A DNA stretch of 64,000 bases from Microthrixaceae bacterium (GCA_016702505.1 JADJDU010000030.1:186001-250000); one strand, 5' to 3'. Shown: positions 42,612 through 51,304, numbered from the stretch's first letter. Program-made: numbers and translations. The notes: generated by a model not told the origin, from the sequence alone.

Positions 42612-43790
42612 GTGACCCCCAACTCCGAAGCTGTCCAAAAGATCGGCGACCTGGCCGCCAGCGCCGGAATCAGAAGGGTCCACATGCTGGCGTGGCGCGA
42701 CCTCGACGACGTCGAAGCCGGCGGGTCCGAGGTCCACGCCGCCGAGGTTGCCCGCCATTGGGCCGAAGCCGGCCTAGAGGTCTCGATGAGAACCTCCTAT
42801 GCCCAAGGCCACCCGCCCAAGGTTCGCCGCGACGGCTACGAGGTGCTGCGAAAGGCCGGCCGCTACCTGGTGTTCCCGCGGGCAGCCATGGCCGAGGCCA
42901 CCCACCGTCAAGGCCGGAGGGATGCCCTGGTCGAGATCTGGAACGGTATGCCCTTCTTCTCACCGTTGTGGGCTCGAGGACCTCGACTCGTCTTTTTGCA
43001 CCACGTCCACGCCGAGATGTGGAAGATGGTCCTCCCCCCCAACCTGGCCCGGGTTGGCAACCTTCTCGAGAGCCGGATCGCGCCACCGATTTACGGTCGT
43101 TCGCGAATGGTGACGCTCTCCCCTTCCTCGAAGGCAGAGATGCTCGATATCGGCTTTCGTGATGAAAGGGTCGAGGTGGTCCCGCCCGGCCTCGACCGCC
43201 GTTACACCCCTGGTGGCGAGAGATCGGCTGCACCGATGGTGCTGGGTGTCGGGCGTCTGATGCCGGTCAAGCGCTTCGACCGTCTGATCAGGGCAGTGGC
43301 CCAGGCCCGTGCCTCGGTGCCCGATCTGACGCTCACCCTCGTCGGAACCGGTGCCGAGCGAGAGGCTTTGGATGCGCTGGTCCAAGAGTTGGGAGCAGAC
43401 GACTTCGTCACGTTCGCGGGCCGACTCGACGACGAGGACCTCGTGGCCCTCTACCGCTCCGCGTGGGTAGTCGCGTCGACCTCGGTCCGAGAAGGATGGG
43501 GTATGACCCTGACCGAAGCTGCCGCCTGCGGAACACCGGTGGTCGCCACCAGGATCGCTGGCCATGTGGACGCCGTCGACGAGGGGGTGAGCGGTCTCCT
43601 CGCCGATGACGACGCTGAGGTGGCCCGACTGTTGGCCAGAGTGTGCACCGACGCGTCGCTTCGGGACCGACTTCAAACTGGAGCACTGGAGCACGCCGCC
43701 CGCTTCAGCTGGGCCGCGACTTCCACACGCCTCATGACGATCCTCGCCGACGAGGCGCTACGTCACAACGGTCACCGAACAGCCAGGTAG
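42612..43790 (+). CDS. GT4 family glycosyltransferase
   Basis: A 392-residue retaining GT-B-fold transferase acting in the cytosol on a lipid-linked or nucleotide-linked acceptor. The N-terminal domain contains LAWRDLDDVEAGGSEVHAAE, and the C-terminal nucleotide-sugar domain contains GVGRLMPVKRFDRLIRAV, LTLVGTGAER and VREGWGMTLTEAAACGTPVVAT, with the EGWG/E(x)7E catalytic block. No membrane helix is present. It starts with a GTG at 42612 with no strong ribosome-binding site. It is divergent from the methyltransferase gene and may begin the same glycan pathway. Confidence 0.92.
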   Translation: MTPNSEAVQKIGDLAASAGIRRVHMLAWRDLDDVEAGGSEVHAAEVARHWAEAGLEVSMRTSYAQGHPPKVRRDGYEVLRKAGRYLVFPRAAMAEATHRQGRRDALVEIWNGMPFFSPLWARGPRLVFLHHVHAEMWKMVLPPNLARVGNLLESRIAPPIYGRSRMVTLSPSSKAEMLDIGFRDERVEVVPPGLDRRYTPGGERSAAPMVLGVGRLMPVKRFDRLIRAVAQARASVPDLTLTLVGTGAEREALDALVQELGADDFVTFAGRLDDEDLVALYRSAWVVASTSVREGWGMTLTEAAACGTPVVATRIAGHVDAVDEGVSGLLADDDAEVARLLARVCTDASLRDRLQTGALEHAARFSWAATSTRLMTILADEALRHNGHRTAR

Positions 43791-43936
43791 TGACCTGAGC
43801 TGAACTGATCTGATCTGGGCGGGTCACCGGTCGGTGACCTCAAAAATCCCACATCGATGCCGACGGGAATACAGACCGTAGGCACGCGGGCTAGCTCGCG
43901 CCGTCTCCTGAGCGAACGCGACCAGCAGGTACGTCG

Positions 43937-45808
43937 ATGTCCTTCCCGACAGCGATAGCGGCAGTCGGCATCGAAACGGGCATCGTCGCGGCTGTAACAG
44001 GAGCGGTAGCCATCGGGGCTTCGATGGTGGCGATCCGAGCCCGCCACGCCGCCACTTCGGTCCAAGAACAGCTAGATCGGCTCGGTCAGTACGACGCGGT
44101 CAGCGACCTGCCCAACCGACAAGGCCTTCGGAACTGGCTAGAGATCGATCTGGCTGCCGCTGAAGGCCAGACCACCGACATCGGTGTGATGATCGTCGAC
44201 CTCGATCGTCTCAAGCACGTGAACGACATGTTCGGACGCGAGGTCGGAGACAAGTTGATCCGAGCTGTGGCCGATCGAATCCGCTCGGTGCTGGAGCCCG
44301 GTGACCGTCTCGCCCGTTTCGGCGGAGACGAGTTCGTGCTTGTCAGCAACGGAATAACCGGCACCAACGGTTTGTCCGGCTACGCGGCGCGACTCATCCG
44401 GCTCATCGAGCAGCCCTATGCGATCGGCGGCCAGACGCTACGGATCACAGCCAACGTCGGAGCAGTGCTCGTCACCGGGCCAGGTCCGTCGGCCGATGAG
44501 ATCATCAGGCAAGCCGATGTGGCCCGGTATCAGGCCAACGCGCGCGGCTCTGGTCAGGTGGTCATCTTCGAGCCAGCGATGTCGAGCGCGCTCAGCCCCA
44601 CCAACGCCGAAGGGCTCGTCCGCGAGGCTCTGGAGAAGGGTGCCTTCCGGCTCGTATACCAACCGGTAGTCGACTTGTCCACGGGCTATGTGATCGGGGC
44701 GGAAGCCCTCCTTCGATGGGTGTCGACCGATCGCGGCACCCTGTCCCCCGATGAGTTCATCCCGGTACTGGAGGAGACCGGTCTGATCGTCAAGGTGGGC
44801 ACATGGGTCCTACAGGAAGCCTGTGCGCAAGCTGCACGCCTGCGGACTCTTCTACCCGACCACTCCCCGCCAACGATAACGATCAACGTTTCGGCCCGAC
44901 AGCTCGCCCAAGACAGTTTCGCCGAGACCGTGGCCGCCGCGTTGCGAACCACCGGCGCCTCCGAGCACCAGATCCATCTCGAGATCACCGAAGGGGCCCT
45001 CATGCACGACGTGAGCTCGGCTTGGGCGGTACTCCGGCAGGCCAAGGCCCTCGGAGTCAAGCTCGCCCTCGATGATTTCGGAACCGGCTACTCATCACTT
45101 TCCTACGTCAGACGCTTCAGTCTCGACATGTTGAAGATCGACAAGAGCTTCATAGACGGGCTGGATTCAAGCCCGGAAGATCGCGCCATCGTCGAGCACG
45201 TGATCGGACTGGCCGAGGCCTTGGGCATGACCACCGTCGCCGAGGGAGTAGAGCGACCCGAGCAGTTGGCCTGGCTCCGCCAACTCGGTTGCAGAATGGC
45301 CCAGGGCTACGCCTTGTCTCGCCCTCTGGCACCTGAGGACCTCGAAGCACTGCTCCTTCGACGGGCCAGCGAACCGTTCCAGTTCGCAACCACGATCGGC
45401 GAACCGCCGACGGTCGGGACCGGCAATCCTCGCCTGGGCACGCCCAAGCGCTCCATGAGCTCAGGCTGGTCGAATCCGTTTCCGTATCCAGATCCTCGAA
45501 CACCGGGCACGAGCTCCCCGACACGTGCGAGCGATGCCGGTCGGCCACCCAAGCCGGGGGCCGAGCGCCGTCCCAGCTCCCATCAGGGCGACGGGAGTGG
45601 AGGTTCCGACACCAGTGACTCCAAGCCCGCAGCCGGACCTCCCATGATCTTCACCGACCCAGCCCAGCCGGCCTCGCCCCCTCCCGCTCCAAGAGTCGAG
45701 CCCCCCGAGGACCTCTTGACGTCACCTGGGACGGGGGCAAGCCGGGTGAGCCTCCCCCGGTTCCGCGAGTTCAGACCAACCCAGCCCGATCAGCCGGACG
45801 GGTCCTAA
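43937..45808 (+). CDS. GGDEF-EAL protein (cyclic di-GMP synthase/phosphodiesterase)
   Basis: A 623-residue regulator of cyclic di-GMP. One N-terminal membrane segment (about 4-34) and a short helix precede a GGDEF domain with an intact active site (GGDEF at 129-133). No RxxD inhibitory site lies just before it. The EAL domain has E256-A-L, NVSARQL near 317, the metal-binding DD at 379-380 and K400 in KIDKSFIDG, so both activities look possible. The last 140 or so residues are Pro/Ser-rich and disordered. There is no sensory domain outside the membrane. The gene lies next to the conservon, separated only by repeat R6, with which its stop codon is contiguous. Confidence 0.92.
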   Translation: MSFPTAIAAVGIETGIVAAVTGAVAIGASMVAIRARHAATSVQEQLDRLGQYDAVSDLPNRQGLRNWLEIDLAAAEGQTTDIGVMIVDLDRLKHVNDMFGREVGDKLIRAVADRIRSVLEPGDRLARFGGDEFVLVSNGITGTNGLSGYAARLIRLIEQPYAIGGQTLRITANVGAVLVTGPGPSADEIIRQADVARYQANARGSGQVVIFEPAMSSALSPTNAEGLVREALEKGAFRLVYQPVVDLSTGYVIGAEALLRWVSTDRGTLSPDEFIPVLEETGLIVKVGTWVLQEACAQAARLRTLLPDHSPPTITINVSARQLAQDSFAETVAAALRTTGASEHQIHLEITEGALMHDVSSAWAVLRQAKALGVKLALDDFGTGYSSLSYVRRFSLDMLKIDKSFIDGLDSSPEDRAIVEHVIGLAEALGMTTVAEGVERPEQLAWLRQLGCRMAQGYALSRPLAPEDLEALLLRRASEPFQFATTIGEPPTVGTGNPRLGTPKRSMSSGWSNPFPYPDPRTPGTSSPTRASDAGRPPKPGAERRPSSHQGDGSGGSDTSDSKPAAGPPMIFTDPAQPASPPPAPRVEPPEDLLTSPGTGASRVSLPRFREFRPTQPDQPDGS

Positions 45809-46134
45809 GCCTGGATCCGCCGAAAGGCAGAGCCTTCCGGCGGAGTTTGGTAGCCGGCCTGACGGCCGACGACTTCGCTGCTGCAACCGGCAAAGCCGAT
45901 CTCCGCAGGTCGGGGGCTCCGCCACAAGGGGCTCTGCCCCCGAACCCCCGCCCAGCCCTCGCGTTCGGGATCATCAGACAGCCGAACACCAGCGGTGGCC
46001 GTCCAGAGAACCGGCTTTGCCGGAGTGGCCATGGAGAATCGAGCACAAGCCAAGTCCAATCGGTGGATCGAGGCTAAGGTGGCGAGCGGATAGGTCGAGT
46101 CGTCGTCGCTGCGATGTTGATCAGACCGAGGCTC
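45809..46134 (+). repeat. Dispersed 3'-end repeat, long copy R6
   Basis: This 326-base copy exactly fills the gap between the TAA of the GGDEF-EAL gene and the TGA of the convergent Ras-like GTPase gene. It begins GCCTGGATCCGCCG. An 11-position hairpin (45817-45827 with 45833-45843, one mismatch) follows, then ACCGGCAAAGCCGATCTCCG, the GC-rich core GGGGGCTCCGCCACAAGGGG, GGCCATGGAGAATCGAGC and TGATCAGACCGAGGCT, where the right hairpin is cut off by the GTPase stop. It matches the copy at 24941 along its length. Confidence 0.88.
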
Positions 46135-46737
46135 TCAGCTGGTGGCGCGGAGGAGAGCGTGCTGCACCAACTCGAGTAGCGCCGACTTGGTCGACTCGCG
46201 CTCGCGGGCGTCGACCAGGAACACCGGAGTGTCAGGGGACACGGCAAGCGCCTCGCGAACATCCTCGGGCGAGTGGGTCACCTGACCGTCGAAGCAGTTC
46301 ATGCCCACCACGAATGGGATCCGATGCTCTTCGAAGTAGTCGACCGCAGGGAAACAATCCTCGAGCCTTCGGGTGTCGATCAGCACCACCGCTCCGATGG
46401 CTCCACGCACCAGGTCGTCCCACATGAACCAGAACCGATCCTGACCGGGCGTTCCGAACAGGTAGAGGATGAGGTCAGACCCAAGGGTGATGCGGCCGAA
46501 GTCCATGGCTACCGTCGTGGATGTCTTTGTCGACACCTTGGACGTGTCGTCCACCCCTTCGCTCACCTTGGTCAGAGCGGCCTCGGTGGTTAGCGGTTCG
46601 ATCTCGGAGATGGAACCTACGAAGGTGGTCTTACCCACCGCGAATCCGCCGGCTACCACGATCTTGACCGGCATCGGCGCCGGACCCGCAGGGGCTTCGG
46701 CTGCGCCAGTGGCCATGTCAGAGGGCTTGGAGACCAT
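46135..46737 (-). CDS. cvnD: Ras-like/MglA-type small GTPase of a conservon (CvnD)
   Basis: A 200-residue small GTPase, the effector of the conservon signalling module. After a 20-residue tail the P-loop is AGGFAVGKTTFVGS, the switch region includes TVAMDFGRITL, the Walker-B-like GTPGQDRFWFMWDDL is present, and NCFDG occupies the guanine-specificity position (usually NKxD), an altered form common in this group. ATG 46737 with AAAGGG seven bases upstream is preferred, giving a 20-base overlap with the DUF742 gene; a second ATG at 46716 is possible. It is the last gene of cvnA-cvnB-cvnC-cvnD. Confidence 0.9.
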   Translation of the reverse strand: MVSKPSDMATGAAEAPAGPAPMPVKIVVAGGFAVGKTTFVGSISEIEPLTTEAALTKVSEGVDDTSKVSTKTSTTVAMDFGRITLGSDLILYLFGTPGQDRFWFMWDDLVRGAIGAVVLIDTRRLEDCFPAVDYFEEHRIPFVVGMNCFDGQVTHSPEDVREALAVSPDTPVFLVDARERESTKSALLELVQHALLRATS

Positions 46738-47071
46738 CGAGGACCCTTTCGAGGAGTCGGAGATCGGGTCGACCGGAGGCCGACCTGGAGTTGACGGCGA
46801 CGTACCCCTCATCGATGAGGTCGCCGAGGACCACCCGGGTGACCCCGAGCTGTAGGTGCAGCCGTGCGGAGATCTCCGCCGTTGACTGCGGTGAGTTGAG
46901 CAGGCCCATGATCTGGCCCCGTTCGAGTGGAAGGCCCGACCCGGTCTGCTCGCCTTTCGGTGTGCGGTAGACGATCGCTTCGATGTCGACCTCGGTACGG
47001 GCGCGTGTGCGTCCGCCCGTAATGGCGTACGGCCGGACCCGGAGGCCTCCTGCGTCGCCAAAGGTGCTCAT
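46718..47071 (-). CDS. cvnC: DUF742 protein of a conservon (CvnC)
   Basis: A 117-residue DUF742 protein with the family pattern LRVRPYAITGGRTRA near the start, QIMGLLNSPQSTAEISARLHLQLGVTRVVLGDLIDEGYV, which is a winged-helix-like core, and a C-terminal LLERVL. In conservons of Streptomyces, this protein binds its partner GTPase and kinase at the membrane. It overlaps the roadblock gene by four bases (ATGA) and the GTPase gene at its 3' end. DNA binding has not been shown for the group and is not assumed. Confidence 0.92.
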   Translation of the reverse strand: MSTFGDAGGLRVRPYAITGGRTRARTEVDIEAIVYRTPKGEQTGSGLPLERGQIMGLLNSPQSTAEISARLHLQLGVTRVVLGDLIDEGYVAVNSRSASGRPDLRLLERVLDGLQAL

Positions 47072-47490
47072 CGGGGAAGCGCCCCCTGGAGCTCGGCCCG
47101 GAGCTCAGGAGTGAGCACCGCGCCCGCCCGTTCGACCAGGACGGCCATTTCATAGCCGACCAGGCCAACGTCGCATGCCCCGTCGGCCACCACCGCGAGG
47201 CAGGATCCGTCACTGATGCCGGTGACGAACAGGAACGCGTTCTCCATCTCGATGATGATCTGGGTCACGGCGCCCCCGTTGAAACGGGTGGCCGTACCGT
47301 ATGCCAGCCCGATGAACCCGGAGGCCACGGCGGCAAACCGGTCGGCCGCATCCCGGTCGAGACCCCGGGAAACCGCCATGGGCAGGCCGTCGGCTGAAAC
47401 CACCACGGTCTCCCGTACACCGGGTACCCGGTCGACGAAGTTCTCGACCAGCCAGTTGACGTTGCGCGCTGCGGCGCTCAGATCACTCAT
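47068..47490 (-). CDS. cvnB: Roadblock/LC7-domain protein of a conservon (CvnB)
   Basis: A 140-residue roadblock/LC7 protein. The fold is seen in NVNWLVENFVDRVPGVRETVVVSADG, then the ENAFLFVTG strand and the C-terminal YEMAVLVERAGAVLTPELR helix. Such proteins act as GTPase-activating or scaffolding partners of MglA-like GTPases. It overlaps both the kinase and the DUF742 gene by four bases, which is the standard conservon order. It is probably a dimer that meets the kinase at the membrane. Confidence 0.93.
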   Translation of the reverse strand: MSDLSAAARNVNWLVENFVDRVPGVRETVVVSADGLPMAVSRGLDRDAADRFAAVASGFIGLAYGTATRFNGGAVTQIIIEMENAFLFVTGISDGSCLAVVADGACDVGLVGYEMAVLVERAGAVLTPELRAELQGALPR

Positions 47491-50441
47491 TCGGTTCCTT
47501 CTCCGTCAGGGACGTCGGCCGGGGCCGGGTCCTCGGTGCGGGCTCGCTGCTGACCGGCACGGAAGCCCGACAGCAAGTTTCGAACCTCATCAGGCGAGCG
47601 CTTGGTGGCGGCAACGCCCCGTTCTCCGTCTGCGCCTGGAATGGCACGGGTTGCACCGGCCTGGCGCGGCGTACGCCGCTTGAGACCAGCGTTGGTGGTG
47701 ACCTCCGCCGGGGCTTCTGCCTCGATTGGAGTCGCCGCCGCCGTCGCCGCTGGTGCAACCGGCTCGGTAACGCCAGCATCAGGTGCCGACGGTACAAGAG
47801 GAGCTGGCTCGGGAACCGCCTTGGGCTCGGGAGCCGGGGCCTTCGCCGCAGGGGCGACCGGTCCCGATGCTTCCTCTGAGTCGGTGCGACCGAACAGTCG
47901 AGGCGGGGGTGCATCCTCGGCGAAGAAGGGCTTGGTCTCCTCCGCCGGCGGTTCCGCTGGAGGCGCCTTGCGGGCTCGGGGCGGCAGAGCGGGACCGGTT
48001 CGCTCCTTGTCTCCAACCGGGGCCCCCGGGACTGGAGCAGGTGCGCTGTCGCCATCCCCGGCGGGGCCTTGCTCGACGGGTACGGCGTCTGAAGCACCGG
48101 CATCGGGTGCTGCGGCAGGCTCTGCGTCGCCACGCCTGGCCGGCAGTCCATCGTCTGCTCCTGCCTTGGCCCTGCGGTTGGGCAAACCCGTACCCGGGTC
48201 GGTATCGGGCACCGACGAGGAACGACGAGCGACAGGACCAGTGGGTGCATGCTCGGCCGGGGCTGCAGCCGGAGGCTCGGGTTCGGCCTTCCGGGCCGCA
48301 GGCGCCGGGGCAGGTGCCGACGGGGGCGTGTCACTCGGGGCGAAGGCCAGGGGCGCGGCAGCCGACACCTCCTCGAACGGCGGCGGACCGGGTCGAGCAG
48401 ATTGTGCCGGCGATTCGGCGACCGGAGCGGCAACGGCAGGTCGCTGTGGCTGGGCTGGGACCGCGTTGGGTGCGTCGGGAACTCCACCAGGAGTATCGGT
48501 CACCAGGGCGGGAGGCACGGTCACCACCGCGGTGACACCTCCCGATGGCGACGCCATCATGCGGACGCTGATCCCGTGGCGAACAGCCAGACGTCCGACC
48601 ACGATGAAGCCCAGCGAGCGGGACAATGCCAGACCCACCAGCGGGGGCTTGGCCAGCGAATCGTTTGCCTTCCGGATCTGATCCGCTGACATACCGATTC
48701 CGTGATCGGTGACCGAGATGACGTATCCGTCGGCCTTGGTCCGATGGCCGACCACCTCGACTCGGGTCTCTGGCGGCGAGAAGTTGGTGGCGTTCTCCAT
48801 TAGTTCCGAAAGGAGGTGCGCCAAGTCGGCCGCCACGTTCGAGGCAACCAGGATCTCGTCGAAGCTGAGCAGATCGATTCGGGCGAAATCCTCGACCTCG
48901 GCCAGCGCGGCTCGAACCACGTTGGCCAGCGGTGCCGGTCGCCCACGACGACGTGGAGGTTCAGCACCGGCCAGCACCAGCAGCGATTCAGCGTTGCGGC
49001 GCATACGGGTGGCCAGGTGGTCCAGGCGGTACAGGTTCTCGAGCTGGTCGGGGTCTTCCTCGCCCCGCTCGAGTTCATCGATGAAGTCGATCTGACGGTC
49101 GAGGAGGGCCTGGTTGCGTCTAGCCAGGTTCACGAACATCTCGCCGATGCCCTTGCGCAGCAGGGCGGCCTGTTCGGTGGCCACCTCACCTGCCACCCTC
49201 TGGACGTCGTTGAACGAACGGGCCAGCTTGCCGATTTCGTCGTTCGAATCGATGTTGATGGATGCCAGAGCATCCATCTCGAAGGCCAGCTCGTCGTCTG
49301 AGGGATTCCTGAGCCACTCGACCAGCCGAGGCATCTGCTCGGTCGAGAGTCGGTCGGCCGACTCGGTCAGACGTTCCAGAGGTCGAGTGATCCGACGGGC
49401 CATCAAGACCGCAGCCAGCATGGCGATCAGCAGGGCGATGACACCACCCAGAACGAAGCGGTTGGCTGCCGACTCAGCATCACTTCGGGCCGCCTTCGAA
49501 CGAGAGATGACGTCGTCGTATAGGTCGAGCTCGACGGCGTGGAGATCTTCGAGCTGCCCGATGGTGGCGTCGATCGCGGTCTTGGTGTCGAGGCCGAGAT
49601 CGGCTTCGTCGATCGTGCCGTTGACCATGGATACGAAGGAGTCGTCGATGGTTCCGCGGATGTTGTCGAAAGCGATGCGTGAGGGAGTGGTCAACGCATT
49701 TCGAACCTCTCCCTTCCGGTCAGGCTCGGCGATCGTATAGAGCAGGGTTTTCGCAGCCTCCTCGGCCTCCCGGTTCTCCCGCAGCGCCTCGTAAAGGTCA
49801 CGCACGTCGATCGCTTCCTCGTCCGCGCTGTCGAGCACGCTTTCGACGCCAACCTCACTGGCACCGGCCAGGAGCGATCCCTGCAGCGCGATCGTCGCCT
49901 TGAACGACGCCAAGGCCGACGCGGTACGAAGGTCGTTGGCCACCTGAGGGTCCGACAGGGTCGACGAGATCGAATCGTTGACCTCGAGGAAGGTGGATTG
50001 AAGGGCGTCGTAGGCCGTTGCTACCTGGTCCCAGCTATAGCCCTGATCCACGGCATTGCGGATGAACCGGAGCTTGTCGGCCGCGTCGGTGGCCAACGTG
50101 GTGGCCGAGCGGAAGGCAGCGGAGGTCCCCGTGAGCGAGGACTGACGGTCCAACACGTCTTTCATCACCACGTCGGTGTTCTTCCGTGCGGCGACCACTT
50201 CCTTCTGGAAGGACTTCCGGTCGGACCCGACTCGTGCCGTGCTGTAGAGCGCCTCGCGCTGGAGCGCGTCCACGACGTCTGAGTTCGCCTTGGCCAAGGC
50301 GGTCAGCTTCTCTACGTTTCTGCTCGCACTGGCGGTGTCCATACGAGACCGGGCGCCGAGCGCGGCGAGCAGCACGATGATGACCAGTGGCACCGCCACC
50401 AAGACCATCAGCTTGCTTCGGATCTTCAGGTTGTCGAACAA
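47487..50441 (-). CDS. cvnA: Conservon sensor histidine kinase (CvnA) with long Pro/Ala-rich tail
   Basis: A 984-residue sensor kinase starting with TTG at 50441 after GAGG. Two membrane helices (10-30 and 329-349) bracket a helical extracellular domain of about 300 residues, resembling nitrate/small-ligand (NIT-type) sensors. A HAMP linker (349-420) follows. The phosphoacceptor region YRLDHLATRMRR has His475, and the ATPase domain has ELMENATNFSPP (N550) and DHGIGM (579-584). Residues ~650-984 form a long acidic, Pro/Ala-rich, probably disordered tail; such tails are seen in CvnA proteins. Together with roadblock, DUF742 and the GTPase it forms a complete conservon. No response regulator is adjacent. 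Confidence 0.93.
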   Translation of the reverse strand: MFDNLKIRSKLMVLVAVPLVIIVLLAALGARSRMDTASASRNVEKLTALAKANSDVVDALQREALYSTARVGSDRKSFQKEVVAARKNTDVVMKDVLDRQSSLTGTSAAFRSATTLATDAADKLRFIRNAVDQGYSWDQVATAYDALQSTFLEVNDSISSTLSDPQVANDLRTASALASFKATIALQGSLLAGASEVGVESVLDSADEEAIDVRDLYEALRENREAEEAAKTLLYTIAEPDRKGEVRNALTTPSRIAFDNIRGTIDDSFVSMVNGTIDEADLGLDTKTAIDATIGQLEDLHAVELDLYDDVISRSKAARSDAESAANRFVLGGVIALLIAMLAAVLMARRITRPLERLTESADRLSTEQMPRLVEWLRNPSDDELAFEMDALASINIDSNDEIGKLARSFNDVQRVAGEVATEQAALLRKGIGEMFVNLARRNQALLDRQIDFIDELERGEEDPDQLENLYRLDHLATRMRRNAESLLVLAGAEPPRRRGRPAPLANVVRAALAEVEDFARIDLLSFDEILVASNVAADLAHLLSELMENATNFSPPETRVEVVGHRTKADGYVISVTDHGIGMSADQIRKANDSLAKPPLVGLALSRSLGFIVVGRLAVRHGISVRMMASPSGGVTAVVTVPPALVTDTPGGVPDAPNAVPAQPQRPAVAAPVAESPAQSARPGPPPFEEVSAAAPLAFAPSDTPPSAPAPAPAARKAEPEPPAAAPAEHAPTGPVARRSSSVPDTDPGTGLPNRRAKAGADDGLPARRGDAEPAAAPDAGASDAVPVEQGPAGDGDSAPAPVPGAPVGDKERTGPALPPRARKAPPAEPPAEETKPFFAEDAPPPRLFGRTDSEEASGPVAPAAKAPAPEPKAVPEPAPLVPSAPDAGVTEPVAPAATAAATPIEAEAPAEVTTNAGLKRRTPRQAGATRAIPGADGERGVAATKRSPDEVRNLLSGFRAGQQRARTEDPAPADVPDGEGTE

Positions 50442-50651
50442 GGCCTACCTCGACGTAGGTGGGACACGCTGGGCACACACATGGCCTGCCGGTTGTACAG
50501 ATCGGCCGCACCCCGCCCTTCTTGAGTGTGCGACGGCGCACCCCGACACCTTTTGGTCCGAACGACCTACCGCGCCACAGGGTACGCTGCCCAAGTCCAT
50601 ATGGCCGGGCAATGACCGGGCCAAAAAAGCAGAGCGGGAGAACCCCAGAAC

Positions 50652-51245
50652 ATGAGTGACTTCTCACAGGGACCAGGCTGGTGGCAAGCCTCAGACGGCA
50701 AGTGGTACCCACCGGAACAGACCCCGGGAGGCACCCCGGCCGCGGCCCCCACCGTCGGGGCTGGAGCCTTCGCCAACGCTGCGCCCGCGGGTGGAGCACC
50801 ACTGGCAGAATGGGTCCAGCGAGTGGTTGCCTGGCTGATCGACGGAGCGATCATCTTCGCCTTGTACATCGTCATCTGGATTCTGGCCCTGGTGTTCGGT
50901 GCGATCTCCGATGCGCTGGCCGTGCTCGTCCTATTCCTCGGCTACGCCGTGGCCGTCGCCTACAGCTTCTGGATCTACTACCTGAACGGGGCCACCGGTC
51001 AGTCGCCGGGCAAAGCCCTCACCGGGTTGAAGGTCGTCAGCGAGGCCGACGGATCATTGATCGGTGGAGGCATGGGCATCGTGCGAGGTCTGGCCCACTT
51101 CCTCGACTCGCTGGTGTGCGGAATCGGCTACTTCCTGCCCCTCTTCGACGCCAAGAAGCAGACGATCTCCGACAAGGTCATGAAGACCGTGGTCCTGGCC
51201 AACCAGGAGAAGAAGTCGTTCGGGCCTGACATCTTCAAGCCCTGA
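50652..51245 (+). CDS. RDD-family membrane protein
   Basis: A 197-residue membrane protein. The N-terminus is PGWWQASDGKWYPPEQ, a short motif that recurs before many actinobacterial membrane proteins (DUF2510-like), then a Pro/Ala/Gly linker. The RDD domain follows: WVQRVVAWLIDGAIIFALYI with Arg-Asp-like charged residues, and TGQSPGKALTGLKVV, then two further helices. RDD proteins are thought to be transporters or membrane-protein helpers, but the role here is unknown. The gene is divergent from the conservon and convergent with gltD, behind a strong terminator. Confidence 0.85.
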   Translation: MSDFSQGPGWWQASDGKWYPPEQTPGGTPAAAPTVGAGAFANAAPAGGAPLAEWVQRVVAWLIDGAIIFALYIVIWILALVFGAISDALAVLVLFLGYAVAVAYSFWIYYLNGATGQSPGKALTGLKVVSEADGSLIGGGMGIVRGLAHFLDSLVCGIGYFLPLFDAKKQTISDKVMKTVVLANQEKKSFGPDIFKP

Positions 51246-51274
51246 CCGTCACAGCTCAACGAGTTCGAAATGCC

Positions 51275-51304
51275 GAGAGGCCCCGGGAGATCCCGGGGCC
51301 TCTC
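51275..51304. terminator. Bidirectional terminator hairpin between RDD gene and gltD
   Basis: A perfect 14-bp stem (GAGAGGCCCCGGGA with TCCCGGGGCCTCTC) with a minimal loop lies between convergent genes. T-runs are absent. GC content and position make bidirectional termination likely. Confidence 0.8.
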
